IMG/VR virus record: IMGVR_UViG_3300022725_000341
Coordinates: 1 to 23,431 of that record
Origin: a virus
Length of the DNA stretch: 23,431 bases
Strand: one strand, 5' to 3'
A program made the translations under genes and the position numbers. The notes below the pieces were generated by a model. The model worked only from the letters and a program-made list of their open reading frames with translations, was not told where the DNA came from and did not search any database. Shown one piece after another: positions 1 through 7,309 of this stretch (its first letter is position 1; each line of letters opens with the position of its first letter).

Positions 1-1164
1 TCAGGGCCGCAGGATGCGGCCTTTCTTTTTGATCCGTTCGAGTTCGGTTTCATTGGTGCGGATGAAAGATGTCAGGAAGTTTCCACCGCCGCTTCCGGTT
101 GTCTTTATCGCGGCCTTATAGAGCTGTTCGCCACTCGAGAAGAAAACGAGTGTCTGACTGCTGTCCCGGATGATTGTCCCCTGGTCTACGAGATCCGGCA
201 ATACGCGATAGTCGAGGATGCCGATCTCCGGGTGGTTTCGGGCCTGCTTTGCGACGGTGTCCTTCGAGAGCCAGACGACTCGCTGCCGGGCGCTGATTGC
301 GCCCATCGAAGCGTCCGACATGGCGGCAACGGGGTAATTGCCGCGTGGGGTGTTGAGCCAAGTTTGAAACCGGGAATCGTTCAGATGGCTTCGGATGACG
401 CCACCGGCGAGGTCTTGAGACCCCGCCGTGGCTTTCTGGCCGAGGGCTCGCAGAGCTGTTTCCTGGCGTGCTTTACCGGGATTCGTCGCCCAGGCTGGCG
501 AGACGCCTTCCGGGATCAATTCGGTCTCACCGGTTCGCTTGTTCTCCCACTCGACGAGTTCGACGTCGGGATCTTGCGATACCCCGCCCCGGCGGCCGGC
601 TTCGCGCTGAGTGATCTGACGGAGGTGGCACTTACACCCCCAGCCATTCGGTGGGTAGTGAATGTCCCAGAAAGGATGATCGACCGGAAGAATCGTTCCC
701 TGGATCTTCACATGCTCCTGGCGGTGAACTTCGGATGGGCCGAGGAGGTAAAGGAAGTAAGGGAGGGCTCGTTTTGTCCGCTGTGCGCGCTCATATTGGC
801 CGGCGGCGCGGGCGCTGCGCATGTTGGCCCGGTAGATTGTCTTGAGCCTTCTGGGACTACCCAGCTGCGCTGGAAGGGCTTCTCCGGTCTTGGGATCGAC
901 CACGTCTTTCACGCCCCACCACCCTTTCTTTCGAAGTTCGGGCTCCAGTTGATCTTGGAACTCGCGGAAAGTCCGACCGTTTGCAATGGCGTCATCAATG
1001 GATTCTCGAATCGAGACAAGGACGTCGAGCTGCATCGCCTTAGCTACGGTAAAAGACGTGGCGTGCTCGGATTGCCAGACGTCACGAAAGTCGAAGCCTA
1101 CCTTGTAGCCCTTTGCACGGAAGTATTCAAGGGCTTCCTGGGGGACTGGACCGGGATCGGGCAT
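1..1164 (-). CDS. F: Mu gpF-type minor head (head morphogenesis) protein with C-terminal nuclease-like domain
   Basis: This 387-residue protein is a phage head morphogenesis protein of the Mu gpF / SPP1 gp7 group, which sits at the portal vertex and helps assemble the prohead. The gp7-type core covers roughly residues 30-185 and ends in the typical cluster HPFWDIHYPPNGWGCKCH (about 163-180). Residues about 255-387 form a second domain. Its pattern of HPEIG, DYRVLPDLVDQG, LVFFSSG, LYKAAIK and SFIRT matches the phage-encoded barnase/EndoU/colicin/RelE-like nuclease domains (PBECR) often attached to gpF proteins; this is from memory of the family. The ATG overlaps the portal stop by one base (TGATG on the minus strand), so the two are translationally coupled. 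Codon use is less C-biased than in the tail genes. The gene is complete; its Mu-order neighbours (protease, scaffold) would lie to the left, outside the window. Confidence 0.88.
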   Translation of the reverse strand: MPDPGPVPQEALEYFRAKGYKVGFDFRDVWQSEHATSFTVAKAMQLDVLVSIRESIDDAIANGRTFREFQDQLEPELRKKGWWGVKDVVDPKTGEALPAQLGSPRRLKTIYRANMRSARAAGQYERAQRTKRALPYFLYLLGPSEVHRQEHVKIQGTILPVDHPFWDIHYPPNGWGCKCHLRQITQREAGRRGGVSQDPDVELVEWENKRTGETELIPEGVSPAWATNPGKARQETALRALGQKATAGSQDLAGGVIRSHLNDSRFQTWLNTPRGNYPVAAMSDASMGAISARQRVVWLSKDTVAKQARNHPEIGILDYRVLPDLVDQGTIIRDSSQTLVFFSSGEQLYKAAIKTTGSGGGNFLTSFIRTNETELERIKKKGRILRP

Positions 1165-2720
1165 CAGGCTTCGTCTTTCGCGTCTCCGAGGCCACGTGCT
1201 TTGAAGGCGGCGCGGGCGAGGCTCTCAATCACATCATTCGGGTCCATCTCATCGGCGAGGTCGGGTAGCTTTGATAGGACTTCCTCGTAGCTGTCGGCCT
1301 CGCGGATCATAGTCATAACAGGATTCATGACAGGCCCCATTTTTCTCTCCCATTCGTCAAGTTCGTCGCCGGCAATTTCGTCGAGTTCGTCTTCCGGGAA
1401 GATCTCCGGGGGGCGGGTCTCGCGGTTGGGCTCGGGAGTTCTCGCCTGGTCTGGACTGGCGGGCGTGAGCGAAGCGGCGGGCATGAGGACTTCCTCGTCG
1501 TCTTCCGGGGCGGGCGCGCCTAGCTTGTTTCTTACCCAGGACTGGCTGATTTGCAGCCCTTGGGGCACAAGGGCGGAAAGCGCGGTGGCGAGCTTGTCGA
1601 TGTCGACGCTGTCCTCGATGGGGAAGTAGACTTTCGGATAGCGCGCCTGGGGACCGAAGTTGAGGGTTACCCACGGCTCGATCAGCTCGCGGTTTATGGT
1701 GTTCTCGAGCTTTTTGGCGTCATCGATCTTGATGTCCTGGCGGACTTCGTCGTGAACTTTGGCCTGGCTGTAGCTCGATCCGCTGTCGGTCGTCATGGTC
1801 TGCCCCAGGACGGCCTTCGAGATCTGGCTGTCGAGCCAGTCGGCGATGTCGCGGAAGGGGTTGCTCTTCTGGCTGCCGCCTCCGCCGGTCTCGACGAACT
1901 CGACCTTCATGGAATCCGGGATGACGGCGGCCGCGTCGTAGCCGAGATTGACGACGGCGCGGCGGAGGGTGTCGATGTCGCCTTTCTTCGCGCCCGCCTT
2001 GTATTTGCCGACGCGAAGGGGCATGCCAAAGACCTCGATGAAGCGCATCATGTCTTTGATCGTATAGACCTTGCACATGTAGCTTACGGCAGCCAGGCGG
2101 GCGAGGCCGGAAGAAATCTTTAAACCCGATTTAAGGCGGGGGTAATGGACGATGAACTTGTAGGACGGGAGTTCGATGCCGGTGAGGGTGTCCGCTTCGT
2201 CGAGGAGCTTGAGCTTTTCGCCGTCGAGGATGTCGAAACGGAAGAAACGTTGATCGCGGAACTTGTAGTCGCTTGGCATCCATTGCTTCCCGGAGCGGTC
2301 CCACATGATTTCGACGGCCGAGTAGCCTTTACCGAGCGCGTCGAGGAGGTCCGCAACCAGGTCGCCGAACTCGGGGGCCTCTACGATGTCCTGGACGCCT
2401 TCGGCGATCTTGTTGGCGGTGGCGTCCTTTTTATCGGCGGATCTTACCTGGGGCTCGATGCCGGAAACGGCGAGCTTGCGCGTGCGTAGGACGGAGCCGT
2501 AGTGAGGCTCCCTTTCCTCCATGTCGTCGGCGAGGGTCAGGAACTCGTGGGCGTCGCCCTCGCGGGCGTTGCGAAGCATGCGGGCGAGCGAATCGGGCGT
2601 CAGCTGGTCGGCGGCCGTGTCGGTCCAGATCGGCCGGATATAGTCGACCGGGGCGGCAATCTCCTCCCGGAGGGTGCTTTCTTCGATGGGTCGGCCGTAT
2701 GCGTCGTAAAGTTTATCCAT
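1164..2720 (-). CDS. Mu gp29-type portal protein (DUF935 family)
   Basis: This 518-residue protein is a portal protein of the Mu gp29 / DUF935 family. It would form the ring through which DNA enters and leaves the head and to which terminase docks. Supporting signals are the N-terminal EFLTLADDMEEREPHYGSV region (about 59-77), the GKGYSAVEIMWD segment (about 130-141), and the conserved QTMTTDSGSSYSQAKVHDEV block in the middle of the protein. The C-terminal 100 residues are rich in Pro, Glu and Asp, as is common in this family. It lies 2 bp downstream of the terminase fragment and is coupled to gpF by a one-base overlap, preserving the Mu order terminase-portal-gpF. The gene looks intact. Its native promoter is probably lost with the terminase N-terminus, so any transcription would have to come from the IS. 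Confidence 0.92.
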   Translation of the reverse strand: MDKLYDAYGRPIEESTLREEIAAPVDYIRPIWTDTAADQLTPDSLARMLRNAREGDAHEFLTLADDMEEREPHYGSVLRTRKLAVSGIEPQVRSADKKDATANKIAEGVQDIVEAPEFGDLVADLLDALGKGYSAVEIMWDRSGKQWMPSDYKFRDQRFFRFDILDGEKLKLLDEADTLTGIELPSYKFIVHYPRLKSGLKISSGLARLAAVSYMCKVYTIKDMMRFIEVFGMPLRVGKYKAGAKKGDIDTLRRAVVNLGYDAAAVIPDSMKVEFVETGGGGSQKSNPFRDIADWLDSQISKAVLGQTMTTDSGSSYSQAKVHDEVRQDIKIDDAKKLENTINRELIEPWVTLNFGPQARYPKVYFPIEDSVDIDKLATALSALVPQGLQISQSWVRNKLGAPAPEDDEEVLMPAASLTPASPDQARTPEPNRETRPPEIFPEDELDEIAGDELDEWERKMGPVMNPVMTMIREADSYEEVLSKLPDLADEMDPNDVIESLARAAFKARGLGDAKDEA

Positions 2721-2722
2721 AA

Positions 2723-3554
2723 TCAGAATCCTGAGGCGGTTTTCCAGTTGATCCGTTCGTCTTCGTCTTCGTCATCCTCGACGCCGGGATAGTAGGCATA
2801 CTCGACGCGGTCTTCCTTCGTGGCACTGACCGCGAGCATACAGGCGATGGCGGAGTCGCCGTGCCGGTTCTTGCCGTCCGTCCCCTTCGCCCTGGCGTCG
2901 TCGGGCACTTTGGCGACGCCCTTGTTTATCTTCACCATACGGAAGTCCGTGGTGACGTCGGCGTGCTTCGGGAGGTCGATGTCGTCGTCCTCGATGAAGG
3001 CCTTCATGCGCGGGGCATTCTCGCGATACCACTTCTCGCTTAGCATGACTTGCTCGATCCGCTCTTCGCCGTAGTGCTGCTGAGCGACCTCGGCGAGGTA
3101 TTGGCCATTGCCCCGGGCGTCGAGCTTGCCAAATGAGAAGCGTGGCAGCCGGTCGGCGACGTAGAAGAGGATCTGCTTCTGCTGTTCGAAGGGGATGTTC
3201 CGCATCTCCAGGATAAAGGGCGTGGTGTAGCGGAGATCGGCCGTCTCCTGAAGCGGCCAGAGGCAGGACACGTCGCCGGAGCGGGCGAAGTCCTGGCCAA
3301 AGAAAGATGGGAGGAGCGGATTGAGGCTTTCGAGCTGCGGGAGAAGGTGGTCCTCGCAGAAGGCTTCGACTTCGCTGACACGCAGATGCTCGTTTTGCAT
3401 GGCGAAGTCGGCCGGCTGTTCGTAGCGGATAACGGGGATGCTCTGGACCTGGCGTTTTTCGATGAGCGCCCGCGAGAGCCACATGCCGGTGCCACCGCTG
3501 GGGATGACGTCGAGTTCCTCGCTCGCTCCGTCGCCGTAGAATCGATAAAGCGCA
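2723..3554 (-). pseudogene. Mu gp28-type large terminase, C-terminal nuclease half only, truncated by the IS
   Basis: The reading frame gives the C-terminal half of a Mu gp28-like large terminase, the motor that packages DNA. The first internal ATG is at 3484 (MWLSRALIEKR), but terminase-like sequence (ALYRFYGDGASEELDVIPS) continues in frame up to the IS edge near 3554, so the real start is missing. The RNase H-fold nuclease domain is present, with likely metal-binding acids in FFGQDFARSGD, KLDARGNGQYLAE and RHGDSAIA. The whole N-terminal ATPase domain (Walker A and B) is absent and does not appear on the other side of the IS, where a capsid gene begins instead. The remaining part shows no frameshift, so the break is probably recent. 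The product could not translocate DNA. Confidence 0.88.
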
Positions 3555-3568
3555 CATTCCTGAGGTCG
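3555..3568. repeat. Left terminal inverted repeat of the IS (14 bp)
   Basis: CATTCCTGAGGTCG is the exact complement of the sequence at 5491-5504. It lies where terminase homology stops. Confidence 0.85.
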
Positions 3569-3595
3569 ATTCTTCTTTTCCCGGTATTTTATGGG

Positions 3596-3606
3596 ACGGT
3601 TTTTAG
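3596..3606. repeat. Subterminal inverted repeat of the IS, left copy
   Basis: ACGGTTTTTAG at 3596-3606 is the exact complement of CTAAAAACCGT at 5373-5383. Each copy borders the transposase gene: the left one includes its TAA stop, and the right one lies about 19 bp upstream of its ATG. It may be an internal transposase-binding site; that role is inferred. Confidence 0.5.
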
Positions 3607-5354
3607 TTTCGATAGGTTTTTACAGGTGTGGTGAAGATGGATTCGGGCAGGCCCATTGCGCCGATGTAGTCTTTCTGGTGGTGTAGCAAGGGTCTGGAAA
3701 GCCGCCGGTTCCGTCCCGCGTTCCAGACGTACACGCTGATGTGCTGGAAGTAGTGGAAGACCATCATGGTAGTGGGCGCGGCGGTCTGCTTGTTGTCCCA
3801 GCCGAGGATGGTCGAGCCGCGTCCGCGCAGGTGTCTGCGGATCACCAACTGGATGAGGTTCCAGACCATCAGGCTGAGCAGGAGGATGAAGCCGAGGGCT
3901 TCGATGCGTTCGGCTTTTTTGAGGAAGGTGTCGTTGACGATGAGCGGGTCCTTGAGGAAGCGGAAGTTGTTCTCGATGCCGTATTGCTCCTTGTAGGCGC
4001 GCAGGATCTCCGTGCCGGTGTGGGCGTTTTCCCCTTCGTCCGGAAGGTTGCTGACGAGCACGAAGCACCCGGAGCGTTCCTTGAGTGCCTCGATCCGCTC
4101 CCGGTCCGGGACCAGGGTGGCTTCGATGCGATAGCGCGTGGCTTTGACCTTGCGGGGGCGGCCTTTCGGAGGGCGGCCCCTGGCGTAGACCGGTTCGGCG
4201 ACCACGCGGGTGTCGAGGCCGTGGTGTTTCAGGCCCGCCTTCGCGGCCAGGCCGCCGGCGTGCCGCCGGGCGTCGGCCTCGCAGGCGAAGCCGGTCTTCG
4301 CGAGTTCTTTCTCCAGTTTGCGGAAGGCCTCCCGGTCGGCGGCGAGTTGTTTGTCGAGCTTCTTGAGCCGGCGTTTGTCGTGGGCGCTGCTGTGGACGAC
4401 GACGGCGCGGTATTCGCTCCCGTAAAGCGTGACGGCGGTCTCGTGCAGTTTGTAACGGGTGCCGGGACGCTTTTGCGAGGGATCCGGGTCCGGCGCGAGC
4501 GTGCCGGCTTCCGTCCAGTCGCCGGCCTCGAAGGCGGCTTCGACGGCGCGCCCCTCTTCGCCGTAGACGGCGGGCAGGCGGGAGACGAAGTGCTGGCCGG
4601 TCTCGTCGATCGCTCCGAGGTTCGCTTCGGTGACCATGGCCGAGTCGGCGATGTAGACGTGGGCCTTCGGATCGAGCCCGTGTTTGCGGATCAGCCCGGC
4701 CACGCGGGTCAGCTCGGCGTTGTTCGCGGTCTTGTCGGAGGTGTTGCCGCTCAGAACCCCTCCGAGCAGCGGCACGCCGCCTTCCACGCACAGCGAACTC
4801 ATCATGAACTGTTTGAGATCCGGGCGGCGGTCTTTGCTGTGCCCGTGGGTGACGGCGACGACGTTCTCTCTTTCTTCGGCGTAGGCTTCGTAGGCGCCGT
4901 GCACGCTGACGCTCGTGGTGTCGTAATGCAGGTGCCGCCCGTCCAGCCCGAACCTGCCGCAGGCCTCCCACGCGATCTGCGAGAACAGCCGCGAGGCTCC
5001 GTAGGCGTGGATGTTGTCCAGGACCTTGCCGACGTTGTTGTCGTTGAAGTCGGAAGCTTTCAGATCCGTGCCGAAGAGCAGCTCCATATCTTGGCCGACA
5101 AAGTGCTCGTGCAGTTTGTAGAGCGGACTGCGCCCGCTCAGCGTGTCCATCACCATGCCCGCGACCACTTGACCGCTGCCGATGTTCTCGGGCGAATCGA
5201 TCAACGCGTCCACCGTGCGCGTCACGCCCAGCTGTTGGCAGAAGTTCGCGACGATCGGCAGCGCCGCAACCTTGTGGTCGGCGAAGTCGGAGGGCAGATC
5301 CAGTCCGCCGGATGCGGCGGAACGGGCGGAGGTTTTCGGAGGTCTGTGTGGCAT
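3603..5354 (-). CDS. IS1634-family DDE transposase
   Basis: This 583-residue transposase carries out cut-and-paste movement of the IS. The N-terminal part (about 25-115) resembles the DUF4277 region typical of the IS1634 group. The catalytic acids are best placed at D145 (HYDTTSVS), D237 (YIADSAM) and E461. The last falls in YKEQYGIENNFRFLK, which fits the Y-x2-R-x3-E-x6-K signature except that Gln replaces Arg. A Lys/Glu-rich helical insertion covers about 325-355. Length is normal for the family and no motif is broken, so the enzyme may be active. The ATG at 5354 has only a weak GGCGGG upstream. The gene reads toward the terminase fragment and portal on the same strand, with no obvious terminator between, so read-through could transcribe them. 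Confidence 0.93.
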   Translation of the reverse strand: MPHRPPKTSARSAASGGLDLPSDFADHKVAALPIVANFCQQLGVTRTVDALIDSPENIGSGQVVAGMVMDTLSGRSPLYKLHEHFVGQDMELLFGTDLKASDFNDNNVGKVLDNIHAYGASRLFSQIAWEACGRFGLDGRHLHYDTTSVSVHGAYEAYAEERENVVAVTHGHSKDRRPDLKQFMMSSLCVEGGVPLLGGVLSGNTSDKTANNAELTRVAGLIRKHGLDPKAHVYIADSAMVTEANLGAIDETGQHFVSRLPAVYGEEGRAVEAAFEAGDWTEAGTLAPDPDPSQKRPGTRYKLHETAVTLYGSEYRAVVVHSSAHDKRRLKKLDKQLAADREAFRKLEKELAKTGFACEADARRHAGGLAAKAGLKHHGLDTRVVAEPVYARGRPPKGRPRKVKATRYRIEATLVPDRERIEALKERSGCFVLVSNLPDEGENAHTGTEILRAYKEQYGIENNFRFLKDPLIVNDTFLKKAERIEALGFILLLSLMVWNLIQLVIRRHLRGRGSTILGWDNKQTAAPTTMMVFHYFQHISVYVWNAGRNRRLSRPLLHHQKDYIGAMGLPESIFTTPVKTYRN

Positions 5355-5372
5355 CCCGCCAGAGTTGATAAC

Positions 5373-5383
5373 CTAAAAACCGT
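5373..5383. repeat. Subterminal inverted repeat of the IS, right copy
   Basis: CTAAAAACCGT pairs with the copy at 3596-3606. It lies in the roughly 150-bp AT-rich leader of the transposase gene (5355-5504). The leader also contains a short hairpin-capable stretch near 5418-5436 (CCCG ... CGGG around a T-rich loop). I see no convincing promoter pair in the leader. Confidence 0.5.
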
Positions 5384-5490
5384 TGTACAAGCCTAAAATG
5401 CAATTTTCCCGCATTTTTTTCGGGGATTTTGCTTTCCGTTGATTTACAACGCTTTGCGGACTCGAAGAAAATTGAGGTTTTTTGCCTGAA

Positions 5491-5504
5491 CGACCTCAGG
5501 AATG
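5491..5504. repeat. Right terminal inverted repeat of the IS (14 bp)
   Basis: CGACCTCAGGAATG is the exact complement of 3555-3568. Its last three bases form an ATG in frame with the downstream capsid fragment, so the IS edge itself could supply a start codon for the truncated capsid protein. Confidence 0.85.
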
Positions 5505-6245
5505 CGGGTCAAGGCCCTCGAAGCCTCCAAATACACCATCGTCAACGACGACTGGGAGGCCACCGTCGAAGTCGACCGCAACGACATCGAGGACGACAAC
5601 CTCGGCATCTACGGCCCGCAGGCCCGCATGGCCGGCGAGAGCGCCCGCGACCTGCCCGACGACATCGTCTTCGACCTCGTCAACGACGGCTTCGCCAACG
5701 AGTGCTACGACGGCCAATACTTCTTCGACACCGACCACCCCGTCCGCGACCCCGCCACCGGCGAGGACGCCAGCGTGTCGAACAAGCTCACCGCCCCCCT
5801 CTCCGCCGCCACCCTCGCCGACGCCCAGGCCAGCCTCGGCGCGGCCCTCACCGCCATCCGCAGCTTCAAGGACGACGAGGGCCGCCCGCTCGACGTCAAG
5901 CCGAACATCCTCCTCGTCCCGCCGGCGCTCGAAGACACGGCCAACACCCTGATGACGGTCGACCGCCTCGAAGACGGCAAGCCCAACCCCTACAAGGGCC
6001 GGCTCGAAGTCGTCGTCTCCGGTCGCCTCACCAGTGCCACCGCCTGGTTCGTCCTCGACACCCGGCAGGCCGTGCGCCCCTTCATCTACCAGGAGCGCAA
6101 GCGGCCCGCCTTCGTCAGCCAGACCGACCTCGCCTCCGACGACGTCTTCAACCGCCGCCTCTTCAAGTTCGGCGCCGAGGCCCGCGGCGCCGGCGGCTAC
6201 GGCTTCTGGCAGCTCGCCGTCGGTTCCACCGGAGCCGGCTCATAA
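5505..6245 (+). pseudogene. Mu gpT-type major capsid protein, C-terminal part only, truncated by the IS
   Basis: About 246 residues of a Mu gpT-like major head subunit, which builds the capsid shell. The segment starting RVKALEASKYTIVNDDWEATV and continuing through VEVDRNDIEDDNLGIYGPQA matches the characteristic central gpT motif (LEAHxYTI ... V.R.DIEDD..GIY). The C-terminus ends in FGFW-type aromatic sequence before a TAA. The N-terminal third, roughly 100 residues in relatives, is missing. The frame is closed upstream by a TGA at 5487-5489 inside the IS. An in-frame ATG at 5502-5504, made by the IS repeat, could permit a truncated product. A strong terminator follows, as often seen after capsid genes. 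Codon use is heavily C-ending, unlike the terminase, portal and gpF genes left of the IS. Confidence 0.87.
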
Positions 6246-6286
6246 GCCATTCCCCGCGCACATGGTAATGCGCTACTCGTGATCAT

Positions 6287-6325
6287 AGGGCCGGTCCCCG
6301 AGGCCGGGGACCGGCCCTCTTTTTC
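6287..6325 (+). terminator. Rho-independent terminator after the capsid gene
   Basis: A perfect 13-bp stem (AGGGCCGGTCCCC at 6287-6299, GGGGACCGGCCCT at 6306-6318) with a 6-base loop is followed by CTTTTTC. It lies 42 bp after the capsid stop and would end high-level capsid transcription, separating it from the genes that follow. Confidence 0.88.
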
Positions 6326-6333
6326 TCCCCACG

Positions 6334-6375
6334 TATCCCGAATCCCGTATCTCGAATCCCGCAACCCGCATCCCG
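6334..6375 (+). repeat. Six tandem 7-bp repeats forming the leader of the next gene
   Basis: Six consecutive units read TATCCCG, AATCCCG, TATCTCG, AATCCCG, CAACCCG and CATCCCG. They end three bases before the ATG at 6379. No Shine-Dalgarno sequence is present. Confidence 0.85.
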
Positions 6376-6378
6376 AAT

Positions 6379-6918
6379 ATGAAAGCACTCCGCATCCGCA
6401 CCCGCACCGACGAGTTCCGCCGCGCCGGCCGGGCCTTCGCCAAGACCCCCGTCCACGTCCCTCTCGACGACCTCTCCGAAGAGCAGGTCGCCGCGCTCAA
6501 GGCCGAGTCCCGCCTCCTCGTCGAGGAAGTCGAGGTCGAAGCCCAAGCCCCCGAGAACCGGGAAGGCGACCAGGGTGGCGACGAACCCTCCGGCGAGGGC
6601 GAAGCCCAGGCCCTCATCGAGCGCACCGAAACCTCCACTCTCATGGGGGCCGTCGTGGTCGTCACCGCCCAGCTGAACAACGGCTACATCCTCGTCGAGC
6701 ACTCCGTCTGCCCCGACGCCGACCGCTACGACCCCCGCGTCGGCCACGCAATCGCCATGCGCCGCGTCCTCAACCGCATCAAGGCGCTGGAATCCATGAT
6801 GTGCGTCCTGATCCTTATCCTCGCCGCGGCCGCGATCTTCTACCTCGCCTTCCACCTCGGCTACGCCGCCGGCCACTGGGATGCCACCCGCGAGACATTC
6901 GAGGAGGGCGATGAGTAG
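6379..6918 (+). CDS. Fusion protein: Mu gp35/HI1506-like N-terminus, Gp49-like domain, C-terminal membrane segment
   Basis: This 179-residue protein appears to be a three-part fusion. Residues 1-50 (RIRTRTDEFRRAGRAF ... LRAES-like LKAESRLLVEEVEV) resemble the short Mu gp35/HI1506 proteins that follow the capsid gene in Mu-like phages. Residues about 86-138 (TLMGAVVVVTAQLNNGYI, CPDADRYDPRVGHAIA, LNRIKALE) resemble the phage Gp49/Gp66 family, which normally exists as a separate small protein. Residues about 139-162 form one hydrophobic helix (MMCVLILILAAAAIFYLAFHL), followed by a short acidic tail. A charged Glu-rich linker joins the first two parts. The two family assignments are from memory of motif shape. 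Membrane anchoring of a head-region protein is unexpected. The ATG follows the tandem-repeat leader, with no ribosome binding site. Confidence 0.7.
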   Translation: MKALRIRTRTDEFRRAGRAFAKTPVHVPLDDLSEEQVAALKAESRLLVEEVEVEAQAPENREGDQGGDEPSGEGEAQALIERTETSTLMGAVVVVTAQLNNGYILVEHSVCPDADRYDPRVGHAIAMRRVLNRIKALESMMCVLILILAAAAIFYLAFHLGYAAGHWDATRETFEEGDE

Positions 6919-6938
6919 CCGAATTCGTGAGAATTCGG
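6919..6938. terminator. Perfect hairpin between convergent genes (possible bidirectional terminator)
   Basis: CCGAATTC (6919-6926) and GAATTCGG (6931-6938) form an 8-bp stem closed by GTGA, a GNRA-type loop on the plus strand. It sits exactly between the stop at 6918 and the hicB stop at 6947. There is no T-tract, so its role as a terminator is uncertain. Confidence 0.45.
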
Positions 6939-6946
6939 ACCCGCCT

Positions 6947-7309
6947 TCAGTCCAGCGCCAGCACGCTCTCGATGCGCGCCCGCTCGCTCTCGGTAAAGGG
7001 GCCCCCGCGCTCGATCTTGCTGGCCAGCGTGCTGGGCCGCATGCCCGCCTCGCGCGCCAGGCTGCGGATCTTCACGATGGGCTTGAGCCGCCGCAGGCGC
7101 GCCGCCGTGGTGTCGGGGTCGGGGGTGGGTTCGCCGTGCGCTTGCATGGATTCCACCACGCCCGCCAGCGCGTCGCGCACTTCGCGGATGGCTTCTTCCG
7201 GAGTGTCGCCGTGCGCGGCCACGTAGGCGAAGGCGGGCGCCCGCGCGATAAAGCAGGCGTCTTCCGCACTGTAGGTCACGTTGATCTGGTAGAGGTCGAT
7301 GTTTTTCAT
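6947..7309 (-). CDS. hicB: HicB-type antitoxin with C-terminal DNA-binding domain
   Basis: This 120-residue antitoxin would bind and neutralise HicA and repress its own operon. Residues about 3-62 form the HicB partial-RNase H-like fold (YQINVTYSAEDACFIARAP ... GDTPEEAIREVRDALAG). Residues about 78-118 form a helix-turn-helix region (KIRSLAREAGMRPSTLASKI). The start at 7309 is chosen because it begins the recognisable domain, has AAAGGA upstream inside hicA, and overlaps the hicA stop by four bases (ATGA). A much longer upstream extension in this frame is only the shadow of hicA. The gene runs against the phage genes, as expected for a self-regulated cargo cassette. Confidence 0.92.
   Translation of the reverse strand: MKNIDLYQINVTYSAEDACFIARAPAFAYVAAHGDTPEEAIREVRDALAGVVESMQAHGEPTPDPDTTAARLRRLKPIVKIRSLAREAGMRPSTLASKIERGGPFTESERARIESVLALD

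Larger units (their letters stand above)
3555..5504 (-). mobile_element. IS1634-type insertion sequence, about 1950 bp, one complete transposase
   Basis: The element is bounded by a perfect 14-bp inverted repeat, CATTCCTGAGGTCG, at 3555-3568 and its complement at 5491-5504. Terminase coding runs up to the left repeat, and capsid coding resumes directly after the right repeat, which supports these ends. It carries one intact DDE transposase on the minus strand. The flanking bases (ATAAAGCGCA on the left, CGGGTCAAGG on the right) show no target duplication, although IS1634-type elements normally leave one. The two flanks come from different genes in opposite orientation, so this copy has recombined since it inserted. 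Family assignment rests on the transposase; the exact ends are inferred from the repeat and the flanking frames. Confidence 0.85.

Noticed and set aside
232-1290. 352-residue plus-strand frame opposite gpF
   Set aside because: The opposite strand has clear gpF motifs and gene coupling; this frame has none.
3741-5396. 551-residue plus-strand frame opposite the transposase
   Set aside because: It is a GC-driven shadow, with Val/Gly/Asp/Glu-rich low-complexity sequence.
3589-5403. 604-residue minus-strand frame over the transposase
   Set aside because: It is Arg/Pro/Gly-rich and overlaps the real transposase in another frame. It has no recognisable motif.
3545-5514. Target-site duplication around the IS
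   Set aside because: The bases outside the two terminal repeats do not match, even when longer flanks are compared by eye.
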